A stretch of 53,212 nucleotides of DNA from Prevotella sp. (GCA_017400455.1 JAFPTC010000130.1:1-53212); one strand, 5' to 3'; positions 41,101 through 49,749 are shown, counted from the first letter of the stretch. Numbers and translations: made by a program. The notes: generated from the sequence alone by a model not told the origin.

Positions 41101-41497
41101 CGCCATAGCCCAGATAGTACATCTGAAGGGAGTAGCAGCGGTTGAAGATGCCGCTGCGCCATCGTGAGCGCTGCCAGATGTCCTTCGCCGCAGGGTCGCT
41201 GGCCAGCCAGAAGCAGTTCATGTCGCTCAGGCGGTCGCCCTCGCGTTCCATCACTACCTGCACGTCGTACTCCACGGCGCAGTCGGCCTGCTGCTTCTCG
41301 CGCCGCCAGAGGGTGAGCCCCTTCGGGGCCAGCAGCTCGCAGGTGTCGCCACGGAAGGTGACCTGATAGTCGGGCGATTCCGACTCTACTCGCCAGTATT
41401 TCTTAAACTGGCTAACGTTAAGTCCCGACTGTGCCGCAGCCTTGCCTGCGTCGGCCAGCAGCAATAGAAAAAATAGCGAAAGGGATTGCAGTCTCAT
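38186..41497 (-). CDS. Secreted PL26/YetA-like exo-rhamnogalacturonan lyase candidate
   Basis: 1103 residues. The signal peptide ends near AAAQS (22). Residues 30-235 form a lectin-like, concanavalin-type module (WRVESESPDYQVTFRG, WYHVKLQTSGGRTQMWIDGELIVSYLD), as in DUF6250. From about 240 the PcRGLX/YetA architecture follows: VTFGVPFAPGELRD, WVNARWPDGSVKWAGM, then a beta-sandwich and a helical C-terminal half with WNYGDMMHAYDAERHSWRYDVGGFAWDNTE. Such enzymes remove disaccharides from the rhamnogalacturonan-I chain ends. Residues 956-998 are encoded by an in-frame 129-bp run of intergenic-type repeats (38504-38632). Function is a family inference. Confidence 0.8.
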   Translation of the reverse strand: MRLQSLSLFFLLLLADAGKAAAQSGLNVSQFKKYWRVESESPDYQVTFRGDTCELLAPKGLTLWRREKQQADCAVEYDVQVVMEREGDRLSDMNCFWLASDPAAKDIWQRSRWRSGIFNRCYSLQMYYLGYGGNYNSTTRFRRYTGTAAPDAAPSDTAFLRPPVLIEFTDSAHLLRPNHWYHVKLQTSGGRTQMWIDGELIVSYLDPAPLTEGWFGFRTTLSRTRITGFRHYRLSQPSLLSGIPLRWIGADTVSIYTHPVTFGVPFAPGELRDVSRLTLAGESSTDAWVNARWPDGSVKWAGMAATLPIGKEVQVIQSAKKPKAAPFVTETEKQFIVGDGIVTYIPKQGTCLIDSIVMTAGRVAGAAQLVATTENDHFVSQVDSVCLERSGNELAVIRINGKHHSERRSWLPFTVRLYLYKSSRNIKLVHTFIYDGDEQRDMITSLGIRFGVPMRLEPYNRHIAFATDQGGVWAESVQPLDGRRPMTIPRAQQWQEQGKRIAPYREMNATDRQLIDHWAAWDGYRLSQLTDNSFSIRKRATTTHSTPWIGTFTGQRAPGYAFVGDVKGGLGVYMQDFWQSYPSTIQVDRARSDEAQLTMYLWSPEAEPMNLCHYDTIAHDLLASYEDVQPGLSTPYGIGRTTTIWLDPQPGYPGRAAISRQAQQLAADPRPLPTPQYLHQKKAFGVWSLPTEGPVEQRLTQYLDFYRQAIEEHKWYGFWNYGDMMHAYDAERHSWRYDVGGFAWDNTELGTPMWLWYSFLRSGRHDVWLMAEAMTRHNSEVDTYHLGPLAPLGSRHNVSHWGCGAKEARISQSAFLRFYYYLTGGDERTGDLMHAQTDADTLLLHLDPMRLAEPREKFPSTAPARLRLGPDWLAYAGNWFTEWERTGNAKYREKILAGLQSIAALDDGFFTGNKALGYDPATGRISYEGPKERKNTNHLATIMGGFEVMNELLDVMSNEQLGMSNEQLRISNERGPAQKKPISKTNHNYSLPITNYSFKDIWLDHALRYKQMARQVSRNNFPVRRLQAYAAWQTHSPQLAAEAWADLWGRIEHEAAPSLRIERVKPPLVPAPIDEWHGLSTNDAALWSLDAIYMLEVLPPAKE
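38504..38632 (-). repeat. In-frame insertion of spacer-type repeats inside the lyase gene
   Basis: 43 codons encode MSNEQLG, MSNEQLR, ISNER, then NHNYSLPITNYSF. At DNA level these are ATGAGTAATGAGCAATTA direct repeats and their inverse (TAATTACTCATT), as otherwise seen in spacers of this phylum. Flanking protein sequence is continuous on both sides. Confidence 0.75.
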
Positions 41498-41517
41498 CGT
41501 TGTCTTTGGTTTTGCTA

Positions 41518-41525
41518 CAAAGATA
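41518..41525 (-). promoter_or_regulatory. -7 element of the lyase gene
   Basis: The minus strand reads TATCTTTG, 20 nt before the ATG at 41497. Confidence 0.6.
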
Positions 41526-41570
41526 CGAAAATAATCCGAGAAGACAAGTAAAAATCAAAAAATTATTTTG

Positions 41571-41578
41571 TAACTTTG
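41571..41578 (+). promoter_or_regulatory. -7 element of the MATE gene
   Basis: TAACTTTG ends 9 nt before the ATG at 41588. A TTG codon at 41576 lies within the element, so it is not the start. Confidence 0.65.
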
Positions 41579-41587
41579 TGGTCTGAA

Positions 41588-42889
41588 ATGAACGGACTGA
41601 ATCGGGACATATTGCGGCTGGCACTGCCCAGCATTGTGTCGAACATCACGGTGCCGCTGTTGGGACTGTGCGACGTGGCCATCATGGGCCACGTGGGCGG
41701 AGCCACCAGCATTGGTGCTATCAGCGTAGGATCGATGATCTTCAACGTGATGTACTGGCTGTTTGCTTTCCTGCGCATGGGTAGCAGCGGACTGGCCGCT
41801 CAGGCCTATGGCGCCCAGCGTAGCGGCGATGCGGCCGCCATCCTGTGGCGGGGCCTGATGGTGGGCGTGGTCATCGGCGTGGCCATCGTGGTGATGCAAT
41901 GGCCCCTTCAGCAACTCACGTTCTGGCTGATGCGGCCCACGGCCGATGTGGCGCAGTTGTGCTTACCTTATTATTATATAGGTATATGGGGCGCTCCCGC
42001 CGTGCTGGGGCAGTTTGCCCTGACGGGCTGGCTGGTGGGCATGCAGAACACACGCGTGCCTATGCTCATCGCCATTGGCCAGAACGTGGTCAACATCGGG
42101 CTGTCGCTGTTGCTGGTGGTGGGCTTCCACTGGGGAGTGAAGGGCGTGGCCACGGGAACGCTGGTGGCTCAGTGGCTGGCCTTCGCCGCCTGTCCGCTGT
42201 TGCTGTGGAGGCGCTATGGGTCCCTGCTGCGCGCCAACTGGCCTTCGCGCTCACAGCTGATGAACGGGCTGGGCCCATTCTTCCGTCTGAACCTCGACAT
42301 CTTCTTGCGCACCGTCTGCCTGGTCAGCGTAAACCTTTGGTTCACGTCGGCAGGAGCGGCGCAGGGTGCGCTCACGCTGGCAGCGAACACGCTGTTGATG
42401 CAGTTTTTCATGATTTACAGCTATCTGACCGACGGGTTTGCCTTCGCCGGCGAGGCGCTGTCAGGGCGATACATGGGCGCTGGCAACGGCACCATGCTCA
42501 GGCTCACCGTGCGACGACTCTTCGGGTGGGGACTGGCCGTGGCCTTGATCTTCACCGTGGCCTATGCCGTGGGCGGCCCATTGCTGTTGCAGTTGCTCAC
42601 CACCGACGCGCAAGTCATAGCCGAGGCCTTGCGCTATCTGCCCTGGGCCGTGGCCATTCCCCTGGCTGGAATGGCTGCATTCGTTTGGGATGGCATATAT
42701 ATCGGCACCACCAAGAGCCGGGGCATGTTGCTGTCGTGCTTCTGGGCTGCGTTGATCTTCTTTGCCCTGTGGCTGCTGCTTTCGGACTCGATGGGAAATC
42801 ACGCGCTTTGGCTGGCGCTCGTTTCCTATCTGGCCATGCGCGGATGGGTGCAGACGGTGTTGTGGAGAAAGGAGGAAGTTTATGAATAG
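41588..42889 (+). CDS. MATE-family (DinF-type) efflux transporter
   Basis: 433 residues from the ATG at 41588, about 12 membrane helices. The start LNRDILRLALPSIVSNITVPLLGLCDVAIMGHVGG is the classic MATE/DinF opening with the conserved Asp in the first helix region. FRLNLDIFLRTVCL marks the second half. It exports organic cations or metabolites with Na+ or H+. It overlaps the following flavoprotein gene by 8 bp. Confidence 0.92.
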   Translation: MNGLNRDILRLALPSIVSNITVPLLGLCDVAIMGHVGGATSIGAISVGSMIFNVMYWLFAFLRMGSSGLAAQAYGAQRSGDAAAILWRGLMVGVVIGVAIVVMQWPLQQLTFWLMRPTADVAQLCLPYYYIGIWGAPAVLGQFALTGWLVGMQNTRVPMLIAIGQNVVNIGLSLLLVVGFHWGVKGVATGTLVAQWLAFAACPLLLWRRYGSLLRANWPSRSQLMNGLGPFFRLNLDIFLRTVCLVSVNLWFTSAGAAQGALTLAANTLLMQFFMIYSYLTDGFAFAGEALSGRYMGAGNGTMLRLTVRRLFGWGLAVALIFTVAYAVGGPLLLQLLTTDAQVIAEALRYLPWAVAIPLAGMAAFVWDGIYIGTTKSRGMLLSCFWAALIFFALWLLLSDSMGNHALWLALVSYLAMRGWVQTVLWRKEEVYE

Positions 42890-44063
42890 ACGAGTAGCAA
42901 TAGTTGGCGGAGGGGCGGCCGGCTTCTTTCTGGCCATTAACCTGAAGGAAATGTGCCCCCAACTGGAGGTAACCATCATCGAGGGTGGCAACCGCGTGCT
43001 GAGAAAAGTTGAAATATCGGGCGGAGGACGCTGTAATGTGACCAATTCTTTTGAGGACGTGGGCAATCTGCGCGAGGTTTATCCTCGTGGTCACAGGCTC
43101 ATGGGACGGCTGTTCAAGCAGTTTGACCATCGTTCGGCGTTCCAATGGTTCGAACGGCGCGGCGTCGCACTGGTGGTTCAGGAAGACCATTGCGTGTTTC
43201 CCCGCTCGCAGGATGCTCACACCATCATCCGCCTTTTCCAGAGTGAGGCCCGCCGGTTGGGCGTCATCGTGAAGACAGGCTGCAAGGTGCAGCATCTGGA
43301 CGAGCTGGCGGCCTATGACTATATCTGTATCACCACGGGTGGACAGCCCAGGGCCGAAGGGCTGAGCTGGCTGGGACAGGAGCTGGCCGAGCCGGTGCCG
43401 TCGCTCTTCACGCTGAGCATCGGCGACGAGGGCCTGACGCGCCTGACGGGCTTGGTGATAGCCCATGCGCAAGCCATGATACCGGGTACGAAGCTGCGCG
43501 CCAGCGGACCTCTGCTCATCACCCACTGGGGCATGAGCGGCCCCTGCATTCTGAAGTTGTCGAGCTATGCGGCCCGTCATCTGCATGACGCTGGCTATAA
43601 ATCGCCCTTGCTGGTGAACTGGCTGGGCATCGATGAAAATGAGGCCATGGCCGTCGTGGGCGATATGATGCGGCAATGGCCGCAAAAGCTCGTCACAACT
43701 GTGGCTCCCCAGCCGCTGCAGCAGCGTCTGTGGGCTTATCTGGCGGGCAAGGCCTTGGGCAATCGCGCTGCTCAGGCTCCGTGGGGCAGCCTGAATGCGA
43801 AGGAGCAGCGGCGGCTGGCCTCGGTGCTCACTACCGATGATTATCGCATCACCGGCCGTGCGCCCCATCGCGATGAGTTCGTCACTTGTGGTGGCGTGGC
43901 CCTTTCGGCCGTCAATCCTCAATCATTAGAGAGCCGCACACGGCCAGGGCTTTTCTTCGCCGGCGAAGTGCTCGACATCGACGGCATCACCGGCGGCTTC
44001 AACTTTCAGGCCGCCTGGACCACAGCCTACACCGTGGCGCAGAGCATAGCCTCGCGGCAATAA
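42882..44063 (+). CDS. BaiN/HI0933-family FAD-dependent oxidoreductase
   Basis: 393 residues from the ATG at 42882, preceded by one of the few clear purine-rich ribosome-binding sites in the window (GGAGAAAGGAGG at 42865-42876). The dinucleotide fold starts VAIVGGGAAGFFLA. The family marker RKVEISGGGRCNVTNS is present, and the C-terminus has GLFFAGEVLDIDGITGGFNFQAAWTTAY. Members reduce a substrate with an FAD cofactor; BaiN is linked to bile acid dehydroxylation, but most have unknown substrates. It is translationally coupled to the MATE gene (8-bp overlap). Confidence 0.92.
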   Translation: MNRRVAIVGGGAAGFFLAINLKEMCPQLEVTIIEGGNRVLRKVEISGGGRCNVTNSFEDVGNLREVYPRGHRLMGRLFKQFDHRSAFQWFERRGVALVVQEDHCVFPRSQDAHTIIRLFQSEARRLGVIVKTGCKVQHLDELAAYDYICITTGGQPRAEGLSWLGQELAEPVPSLFTLSIGDEGLTRLTGLVIAHAQAMIPGTKLRASGPLLITHWGMSGPCILKLSSYAARHLHDAGYKSPLLVNWLGIDENEAMAVVGDMMRQWPQKLVTTVAPQPLQQRLWAYLAGKALGNRAAQAPWGSLNAKEQRRLASVLTTDDYRITGRAPHRDEFVTCGGVALSAVNPQSLESRTRPGLFFAGEVLDIDGITGGFNFQAAWTTAYTVAQSIASRQ

Positions 44064-44079
44064 GCATCTTTCGGTTTGT

Positions 44080-45894
44080 TCATGGTGTGAAGCCATGCTC
44101 CAAGTGAGCGGTGGTCGCCTGCAGCATGGCCTTGCTCACCTGTAGCAGCCGCTCGCTGTCCTCGCCTTGGCTGACAATGGGTCGGCGGGCATCGAAGTCG
44201 TAGAGCAAATAGCCCGTGGAGTCGACGATGAACTGCGCATTGTAATAGTTGTGGACGGCGACGGGATAGACGTAAGTCTTCGAGAGAACGTCGCGGCTGA
44301 AGGGGAAATCGTCGTGGCGCAGGCCCAGTTGTCCCAGTAATGTGGCCGCCAGGTCAGTCTGATTGCAGATGGCCGTGACGGTGCGAGGCTCCTTGACGGC
44401 TCCTCCTAACCAGATCATTGGAATATGGTTCTTCTCCAAGGGACGGCTTTGGTCTATTTGCTTGTAGTTGATGCCATGGTCGGCGGTGAGAACGACGAGC
44501 AGGTTGTCCCAAGCGGGCGTCTGGCGCAGTTTGCTGATGAAAACGTCGAGGCAGTCGTCCAGGTAGGCAAAGGCGTTGAGCACCTCGTCGGCGTTCATCT
44601 TCACGGGCACGTCCCAAGGCTCGTGGCTCGACAGCGTGCTGTAGCCCCAGAGGTGAGGCGTGGATTGCGCATCCAGAATCTGCTGGTAGAGCGTCTCGAA
44701 GGTGATGTCGTCGCGAACGCCCCATTGCGCGCTGCTGCGTTCGTCCGAGCTATAGTCGTCCATCGAGGTCAGCTTGTCCCAACCGGTGCCGATGAGATAG
44801 CTGCGCATGTTGGTGAAGTTGATATCGCCGCCGTAGAGATAGCTGGTGGCATAGCCCTCGGCCTTCAGCGAGCGGGCGATGGAAGCCAGCTGTCGACTTT
44901 TTTCAGGCATCTTCATCACTGAGATGCTGGGGAATGAGGGATAGCCGCTCAGGGCACACACGGTGCCACGGTCGGTGCGCCACGAGTTGCCATAGCACTG
45001 GCTGAAGCAGATGCCCTCACGCTTCAGCTGTTGCAGGTGGGGCATGGCGTGGGCAAACTCCTCGCCGGCGCTTTCCATGAGTATTACGACAATGTTGGGG
45101 CGCTGGGTGGTGAGCAGCGTGTCGGCATCCAGGCTTTGCGTGGTGTAAACATTCTTGGTCAGGCTGTAGGCCTCTTCATCGTCCATGAAGTGATATTGCG
45201 AGAGGTCGCCCAGCTGATGGCTGGCGGAATAGAGAAAGCTGAACACGGGGTTCACTGCCGCGTGGTTCAGAAACTGTTTTTCGGAGAAGTACACCTGCCC
45301 GATGTTGGTGGTCGATTCGCTCGTTCCGCCGCGAATGCCGATGACTATCAGGGGTATCAGGCATACATACAGGGCCGTGAGCATCATCCGGTGGCGCAGC
45401 GGCAAGCCGTGGCCGGCGGGGCAGAACTTGGGCATCCGGGCTGCATAGAGCCAGTAGAAGACCACCGAGAGCACCGCCACCAGCACCAGCCGCAGCAGCA
45501 GATAGCCCACCGACACGCTCTGCGTGATGCCTTCGGGCTGCGACAGGTATTGCAGGCACGAGGCATCGAGCTTGAAGCCCCAGAACGCGTAGAGGCTGGT
45601 GTCGGCCACGAAGGCCAGCGCAAAGGCCAGCGCCCCCACCGCATAGTAGACGCGCAGCACCCAGCGCGTCACCCCCACCCACAACGACAACAGGCTTACC
45701 AGGAAGGGCACGATGAGGAAATAGAGCGCCGTGGAGAGGTCGAGCGACAGCCCGTGTCCCACCACGCTCAGATAGTCGCCGGCCTTCAGCTCCTGCCCGT
45801 CGGCGTAGCAGAGCATGAACACTATTTTTGCCACGATGAACAGTATCACCGTCAGCGCATAGGTCTTCAGCAGATATAACAGCCTTTTCTTCAT
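44080..45894 (-). CDS. LTA synthase-like membrane sulfatase-fold phosphotransferase
   Basis: 604 residues. Five N-terminal membrane helices (to about 190) anchor an extracytoplasmic alkaline-phosphatase-fold domain: VVILMESAGEEFA (metal ligand Glu), NSWRTDRGTVCALSGYPS (candidate nucleophile Thr in RTDRG), SYLYGGDINFTNM, SSHEPWDVP, and VVLTADHGINY (metal ligands). Bacteroidota have no lipoteichoic acid, so the enzyme probably transfers a phosphate-linked head group such as phosphoglycerol or phosphoethanolamine onto another envelope molecule. It ends 17 nt from the convergent flavoprotein gene and starts 6 nt after the Lrp regulator, so the two are likely co-transcribed. Confidence 0.9.
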   Translation of the reverse strand: MKKRLLYLLKTYALTVILFIVAKIVFMLCYADGQELKAGDYLSVVGHGLSLDLSTALYFLIVPFLVSLLSLWVGVTRWVLRVYYAVGALAFALAFVADTSLYAFWGFKLDASCLQYLSQPEGITQSVSVGYLLLRLVLVAVLSVVFYWLYAARMPKFCPAGHGLPLRHRMMLTALYVCLIPLIVIGIRGGTSESTTNIGQVYFSEKQFLNHAAVNPVFSFLYSASHQLGDLSQYHFMDDEEAYSLTKNVYTTQSLDADTLLTTQRPNIVVILMESAGEEFAHAMPHLQQLKREGICFSQCYGNSWRTDRGTVCALSGYPSFPSISVMKMPEKSRQLASIARSLKAEGYATSYLYGGDINFTNMRSYLIGTGWDKLTSMDDYSSDERSSAQWGVRDDITFETLYQQILDAQSTPHLWGYSTLSSHEPWDVPVKMNADEVLNAFAYLDDCLDVFISKLRQTPAWDNLLVVLTADHGINYKQIDQSRPLEKNHIPMIWLGGAVKEPRTVTAICNQTDLAATLLGQLGLRHDDFPFSRDVLSKTYVYPVAVHNYYNAQFIVDSTGYLLYDFDARRPIVSQGEDSERLLQVSKAMLQATTAHLEHGFTP

Positions 45895-45900
45895 TTCTCG

Positions 45901-46362
45901 TTATATGTTAATTCCATACTGGTTCTTCACCTCGTCCATCACGAACGTGCTCTCCAGCGATCCAAGCGTCTCAATGGCTCCGAGCTTGTTGAGCACAAAC
46001 TCCTGATATTGTTTCATGTCCCGCGCCCTGATCTTCAGCAGATAGTCGTACTCGCCGCTGGTGTTGTAGCATTCTATGACCTCGGGTATGCGCTGTATGC
46101 GGCGCACGAAGGCCTCGGCAATCTCGCGGTTCATTTGTTTCAGCTTCACCTTGCAAAACACCAGCAGCCCCTGGCCCATCTTTTCCGGGTCCAGCACAGC
46201 CACGTATTTCCTGATATATCCTCGGCGTTCCAGCCGCTTTTGCCGTTCAAAGACGGGCGTAGGTGTGAGGTGTACCGCCTCGGCCAGTTCCTTGGTGGTG
46301 AGCTTGGCATTGTGCTGCAGCGTGCGCAGTATCAGCAGGTCAGTTTCGTCCAGTTGTTCCAT
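45901..46362 (-). CDS. Lrp/AsnC-family transcriptional regulator
   Basis: 153 residues, standard length. The helix-turn-helix is at about 8-50 (LLILRTLQHNAKLTTKELAEAVHLTPTPVFERQKRLERRGYI), the RAM ligand-binding domain at about 65-145 (VECYNTSGEYDYLLKIRARD resembles the effector-contact region). Such proteins sense amino acids and control their metabolism. It is divergent from metY, with promoters 52 bp apart, so metY is the obvious target to consider. Confidence 0.94.
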   Translation of the reverse strand: MEQLDETDLLILRTLQHNAKLTTKELAEAVHLTPTPVFERQKRLERRGYIRKYVAVLDPEKMGQGLLVFCKVKLKQMNREIAEAFVRRIQRIPEVIECYNTSGEYDYLLKIRARDMKQYQEFVLNKLGAIETLGSLESTFVMDEVKNQYGINI

Positions 46363-46442
46363 TTGTTGTTGTTTTTTAGAATATTATTCTTTTTCGTCTC
46401 GCCGATGATGGCTCGAATAGACAATCTTTTTGTTTTTGGGTG

Positions 46443-46509
46443 CAAAATTAGCTATTTTTTCCTAATTCAGCAAGAATTTTGGTAGATTTCTCTAAACTAC
46501 GTACCTTTG
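46443..46509. promoter_or_regulatory. Divergent Lrp-metY promoter region
   Basis: Lrp: minus-strand TAATTTTG at 46443-46450. metY: TTTG (46478-46481), exactly 20 nt, TACCTTTG (46502-46509). The 50 bp between are AT-rich, suited to Lrp-type binding. No SAM riboswitch is visible in the 60-nt metY leader. Confidence 0.65.
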
Positions 46510-46569
46510 CACCGTCGAAATAAACAAAACAACAACAATCATACAATAATAAAAGAAAGGAAAAGAACT

Positions 46570-47859
46570 ATGAGTAAGAAAAACTATCGCTTCGAGACTT
46601 TGCAGCTCCACGTAGGCCAGGAACAGGCCGATCCCGCAACCGATGCCCGCGCCGTGCCCATCTATCAGACCACGAGCTATGTATTCCACAACAGCCAGCA
46701 TGCCGCCGACCGCTTCGGCCTGCGCGATGCCGGCAACATCTACGGCCGACTGACCAACTCCACGCAGGGCGTGTTTGAAGATCGCGTGGCAGCCCTCGAA
46801 GGCGGCGTGGCCGGACTGGCCGTGGCCTCTGGTGCCGCCGCTGTCACCTATGCCCTGCAGAACATTGTGCAGGCTGGCGACCACATCGTGGCTGCCGACA
46901 ACCTCTATGGCGGCTCCTTCAACCTCATCACCCACACGCTGGCCACGCAGGGCATCACCAACACCATCGTCAACGTGAACAATCTCGCCGCCCTTGAGGC
47001 CGCCATCAAACCCAACACAAAGGTAATATATGCCGAGACCTTCGGCAACCCCAACAGTGACGTGCTCGACCTTGAGGGCGTGGCCGAGGTGGCCCATCGC
47101 CACGGCATTCCCTTCATTGTGGACAACACCTTCGGCACGCCCTATCTCATCCGACCCCTGGAGCATGGCGCCGACATCGTGGTCCATTCCGCCACGAAGT
47201 TCATCGGTGGCCATGGCTCCAGCCTGGGCGGCGTCATCGTCGACGGTGGCCGGTTCAACTGGAAGGCCGACCCCGACCGTTTCCCCACGCTGGCCAAGCC
47301 CGATCCCTCCTATCACGGCATCGTCTTTGCCGACGCCGTGGGGGCCGCTGCCTTCGTCACCCGCATCCGTGCCGTCATTTTGCGCGACACTGGCGCAACA
47401 ATTTCGCCCTTTAATGCGTTTATACTATTGCAGGGCCTTGAAACGCTTTCGCTGCGCGTGGAGCGCCACGTGGAAAATGCACTGAAAGTGGTCGATTTCC
47501 TGTCGAAGCATCCGAAGGTGGCCCGCGTGAACCATCCTGCCCTGGAGAGCCATCCCGACCACCAGCTCTATCGGAAATATTTCCCCAACGGAGGCGGCAG
47601 CATCTTCACCTTCGAGATCAAGGGCGGCCAAGAGGAGGCATGGCGCTTCATCGACGCGCTGGAAATATTCTCGCTGCTGGCCAACGTGGCCGACGTGAAG
47701 AGTCTGGTCATCCATCCCTACACCACCACGCACTCGCAGATGAGTCCCGAGGAGCTCAAGGAGCAGCACATCACGCCTGCCACCATCCGCCTCTCCATAG
47801 GTACCGAGCATATCGACGACATCATCGAAGATTTGTCGCAGGCCCTGGACAAGGTTTAA
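46570..47859 (+). CDS. metY: O-acetylhomoserine sulfhydrylase (PLP enzyme)
   Basis: 429 residues from the ATG at 46570. PLP enzyme of the Cys/Met metabolism family: substrate loop IYGRLTNST (58-66), VASGAAAV (85-92), DNTFGTPYLIRP (185-196), and the PLP lysine K210 in SATKFIGGHG. The length and the C-terminal LRLSIGTEHIDDII match MetY-type O-acetylhomoserine aminocarboxypropyltransferase, which makes homocysteine from O-acetylhomoserine and sulfide. It lies divergent to an Lrp regulator and upstream of SDR and cysK, forming a sulfur-assimilation group with metF elsewhere in the window. Confidence 0.94.
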   Translation: MSKKNYRFETLQLHVGQEQADPATDARAVPIYQTTSYVFHNSQHAADRFGLRDAGNIYGRLTNSTQGVFEDRVAALEGGVAGLAVASGAAAVTYALQNIVQAGDHIVAADNLYGGSFNLITHTLATQGITNTIVNVNNLAALEAAIKPNTKVIYAETFGNPNSDVLDLEGVAEVAHRHGIPFIVDNTFGTPYLIRPLEHGADIVVHSATKFIGGHGSSLGGVIVDGGRFNWKADPDRFPTLAKPDPSYHGIVFADAVGAAAFVTRIRAVILRDTGATISPFNAFILLQGLETLSLRVERHVENALKVVDFLSKHPKVARVNHPALESHPDHQLYRKYFPNGGGSIFTFEIKGGQEEAWRFIDALEIFSLLANVADVKSLVIHPYTTTHSQMSPEELKEQHITPATIRLSIGTEHIDDIIEDLSQALDKV

Positions 47860-47870
47860 AGAATAATGAT

Positions 47871-47878
47871 TACCTTTG
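47871..47878 (+). promoter_or_regulatory. -7 element of the SDR gene
   Basis: TACCTTTG lies 12 nt after the metY stop and 24 nt before the GTG at 47903, so the SDR gene has its own promoter. Confidence 0.6.
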
Positions 47879-47902
47879 CAGGTATAGAAACGAAAAAGAC
47901 AA

Positions 47903-48598
47903 GTGAAGGATAAGATTGCATTTGTGACGGGTGCCAACAAAGGCATCGGCTTTGGAATAGCGAAGCACCTGGGCTTTAACGGCTGGGATGTGATTGTTGG
48001 CGCACGCGATGAGCAGCGTGCCACTGAAGCCATTGACCAGCTGAAGGCTCAAGGCATAAGGGTGCTGGGCTGGGTGGACATCGAGCTGAAGGACATCAAA
48101 AGCATTGAGCGTGCGGCCAGCGAGATAGGTGAGCGCTTCCCCCGTCTGACGCTGTTGGTGAACAATGCCGGCATACCGGGCGACATGAGTGTGGACAGCC
48201 TGCACACCGAGGTCAGCACCCTGCGCGAAACCCTGGAAGTGAACTTCGTGGGCACCTTTGCGCTCACCAAAGCGCTGACGCCCCTGCTCAAGCAGAACGA
48301 AGGCCGCATAGTCAACATTACCGTGCCCTCAGAGGTCAGCCCCTACTGGCATCCGCTGGCCTATGTGGCCAGCAAAGCTGCCCAGAACGCCATGATGGGC
48401 GTGATGGCCTTGGAAAACCAACTGGAAATCTTCTCGGTTCACCCAGGCCCCACCACCACCGACCTGAACGGCAACATGGCGCTGCCCGGCTTCCACGACA
48501 TTGAGACAGTAGGCCGGAAATTTGCCGAACTCATTGACGACGGACAAAACCATCAAGGCGAGTTCATAGAACTCTATCCCATTGTAAAAGAGAATTAA
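47903..48598 (+). CDS. Short-chain dehydrogenase/reductase
   Basis: 231 residues with a GTG start at 47903 (MKDKIAFVTGANKGIG). The NADP-binding TGANKGIG (9-16), NNAG (87-90) and the catalytic Y154-x-x-x-K158 in AYVASKAA are present. The subgroup with NKGIG resembles carbonyl reductases of the plant salutaridine/menthone type. The substrate is unknown. Its position between metY and cysK hints at a link to sulfur metabolism but gives no proof. Confidence 0.9.
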   Translation: MKDKIAFVTGANKGIGFGIAKHLGFNGWDVIVGARDEQRATEAIDQLKAQGIRVLGWVDIELKDIKSIERAASEIGERFPRLTLLVNNAGIPGDMSVDSLHTEVSTLRETLEVNFVGTFALTKALTPLLKQNEGRIVNITVPSEVSPYWHPLAYVASKAAQNAMMGVMALENQLEIFSVHPGPTTTDLNGNMALPGFHDIETVGRKFAELIDDGQNHQGEFIELYPIVKEN

Positions 48599-48618
48599 AC
48601 AGAAAATACTAAATCATT

Positions 48619-49566
48619 ATGGCAAAGATTGCAAAACAGCTGACCGAGCTCATCGGCAACACCCCACTTCTTGAGCTCAACAAGTATTCACAGGCAAAGG
48701 GCCTCAGCCAGCCCGTCATTGCCAAGGTGGAGTTCTTCAACCCCGGCGGTTCGGTGAAAGACCGCATCGCCCTGGCCATGATCGAGGACGCTGAGGCGAA
48801 AGGCATCCTCAAGCCCGGTGCTACCATCATCGAGCCTACCAGCGGCAACACCGGCGTGGGCCTGGCCTTAGTGAGCGCTGTGAAAGGCTACCATCTCATC
48901 CTCACCATGCCCGAGACCATGAGCATCGAGCGCCGCAACCTGGTGAAGGCCTACGGCGCCGAGGTAAGGCTGACCAGCGGCAAGGACGGCATGCCCGGCG
49001 CCATCCGCGCTGCCGAGGAGCTGCGCAGCCAGATTCCCGGCAGCGTCATCCTCCAGCAGTTTGAGAATCCCGCCAATCCCGCCAAGCACTATGCCACCAC
49101 CGGCCCCGAGGTGTGGGCCCAGACCGACGGCCAGGTAGACATCTTCGTTGCCGGCGTAGGCACGGGTGGCACGGTCAGCGGCGTGGCTAAATACCTGAAA
49201 GAACAGAAGCCCACGGTGAAGATTGTGGCCGTTGAGCCGAAGAGCAGCCCCGTGCTCAATGGTGGCCAGAGTGGTCCGCACAAGATTCAGGGCATCGGTG
49301 CCGGCTTCGTGCCCAAGACCTACGACGGAAGCCTCATCGACGAGGTCTTCGACGTTGACAACGACGACGCCATCCGCACCGGCCGCGAGGTGGCCCAGCA
49401 GGAGGGCTTGCTCGTAGGCATCTCGGCCGGAGCCGCCCTTTATGCCGCCATCGAGGTGGCCCGCCGCCCCGAGAACCAGGGCAAGCGCGTGGTGGTGCTC
49501 CTGCCCGACACGGGCGAGCGCTATCTCTCCACCGTGCTCTACGCCTTTGAGGACTATCCGCTGTAG
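48619..49566 (+). CDS. cysK: Cysteine synthase A (O-acetylserine sulfhydrylase)
   Basis: 315 residues. PLP lysine K47 lies in NPGGSVKDR, the substrate loop TSGNTG is at 74-79, and the phosphate loop [10 protein letters not shown] near 176-185. [10 protein letters not shown] at about 264-273 completes the type II fold. It makes cysteine from O-acetylserine and sulfide in the cytoplasm. It follows the SDR gene by 20 nt and probably shares a transcript. Confidence 0.96.
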   Translation: MAKIAKQLTELIGNTPLLELNKYSQAKGLSQPVIAKVEFFNPGGSVKDRIALAMIEDAEAKGILKPGATIIEPTSGNTGVGLALVSAVKGYHLILTMPETMSIERRNLVKAYGAEVRLTSGKDGMPGAIRAAEELRSQIPGSVILQQFENPANPAKHYATTGPEVWAQTDGQVDIFVAGVGTGGTVSGVAKYLKEQKPTVKIVAVEPKSSPVLNGGQSGPHKIQGIGAGFVPKTYDGSLIDEVFDVDNDDAIRTGREVAQQEGLLVGISAGAALYAAIEVARRPENQGKRVVVLLPDTGERYLSTVLYAFEDYPL

Positions 49567-49622
49567 GGGCGTTAGGCTTCTTTATTCATCAACTTACACA
49601 AAAACAGAAGCGAAAATAATAA

Positions 49623-49655
49623 AGCAGCTATAGTCTGGATGAGATTGTAGCTGCT
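49623..49655 (+). terminator. Possible cysK terminator
   Basis: AGCAGCTA (49623-49630) pairs with TAGCTGCT (49648-49655) with a 17-nt loop; the tail is only weakly T-rich. Confidence 0.45.
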
Positions 49656-49749
49656 ATTCCTATTTCGTATAGGTGTTAATACCTGTACACGGTCGAATGC
49701 TTGAGCATCAGTGATATGAGAATGAACAATACATTACCCAATAACGGCA

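Noticed and set aside
46510-46569. SAM riboswitch before metY
   Set aside because: The leader is only about 60 nt, A-rich and without stems.
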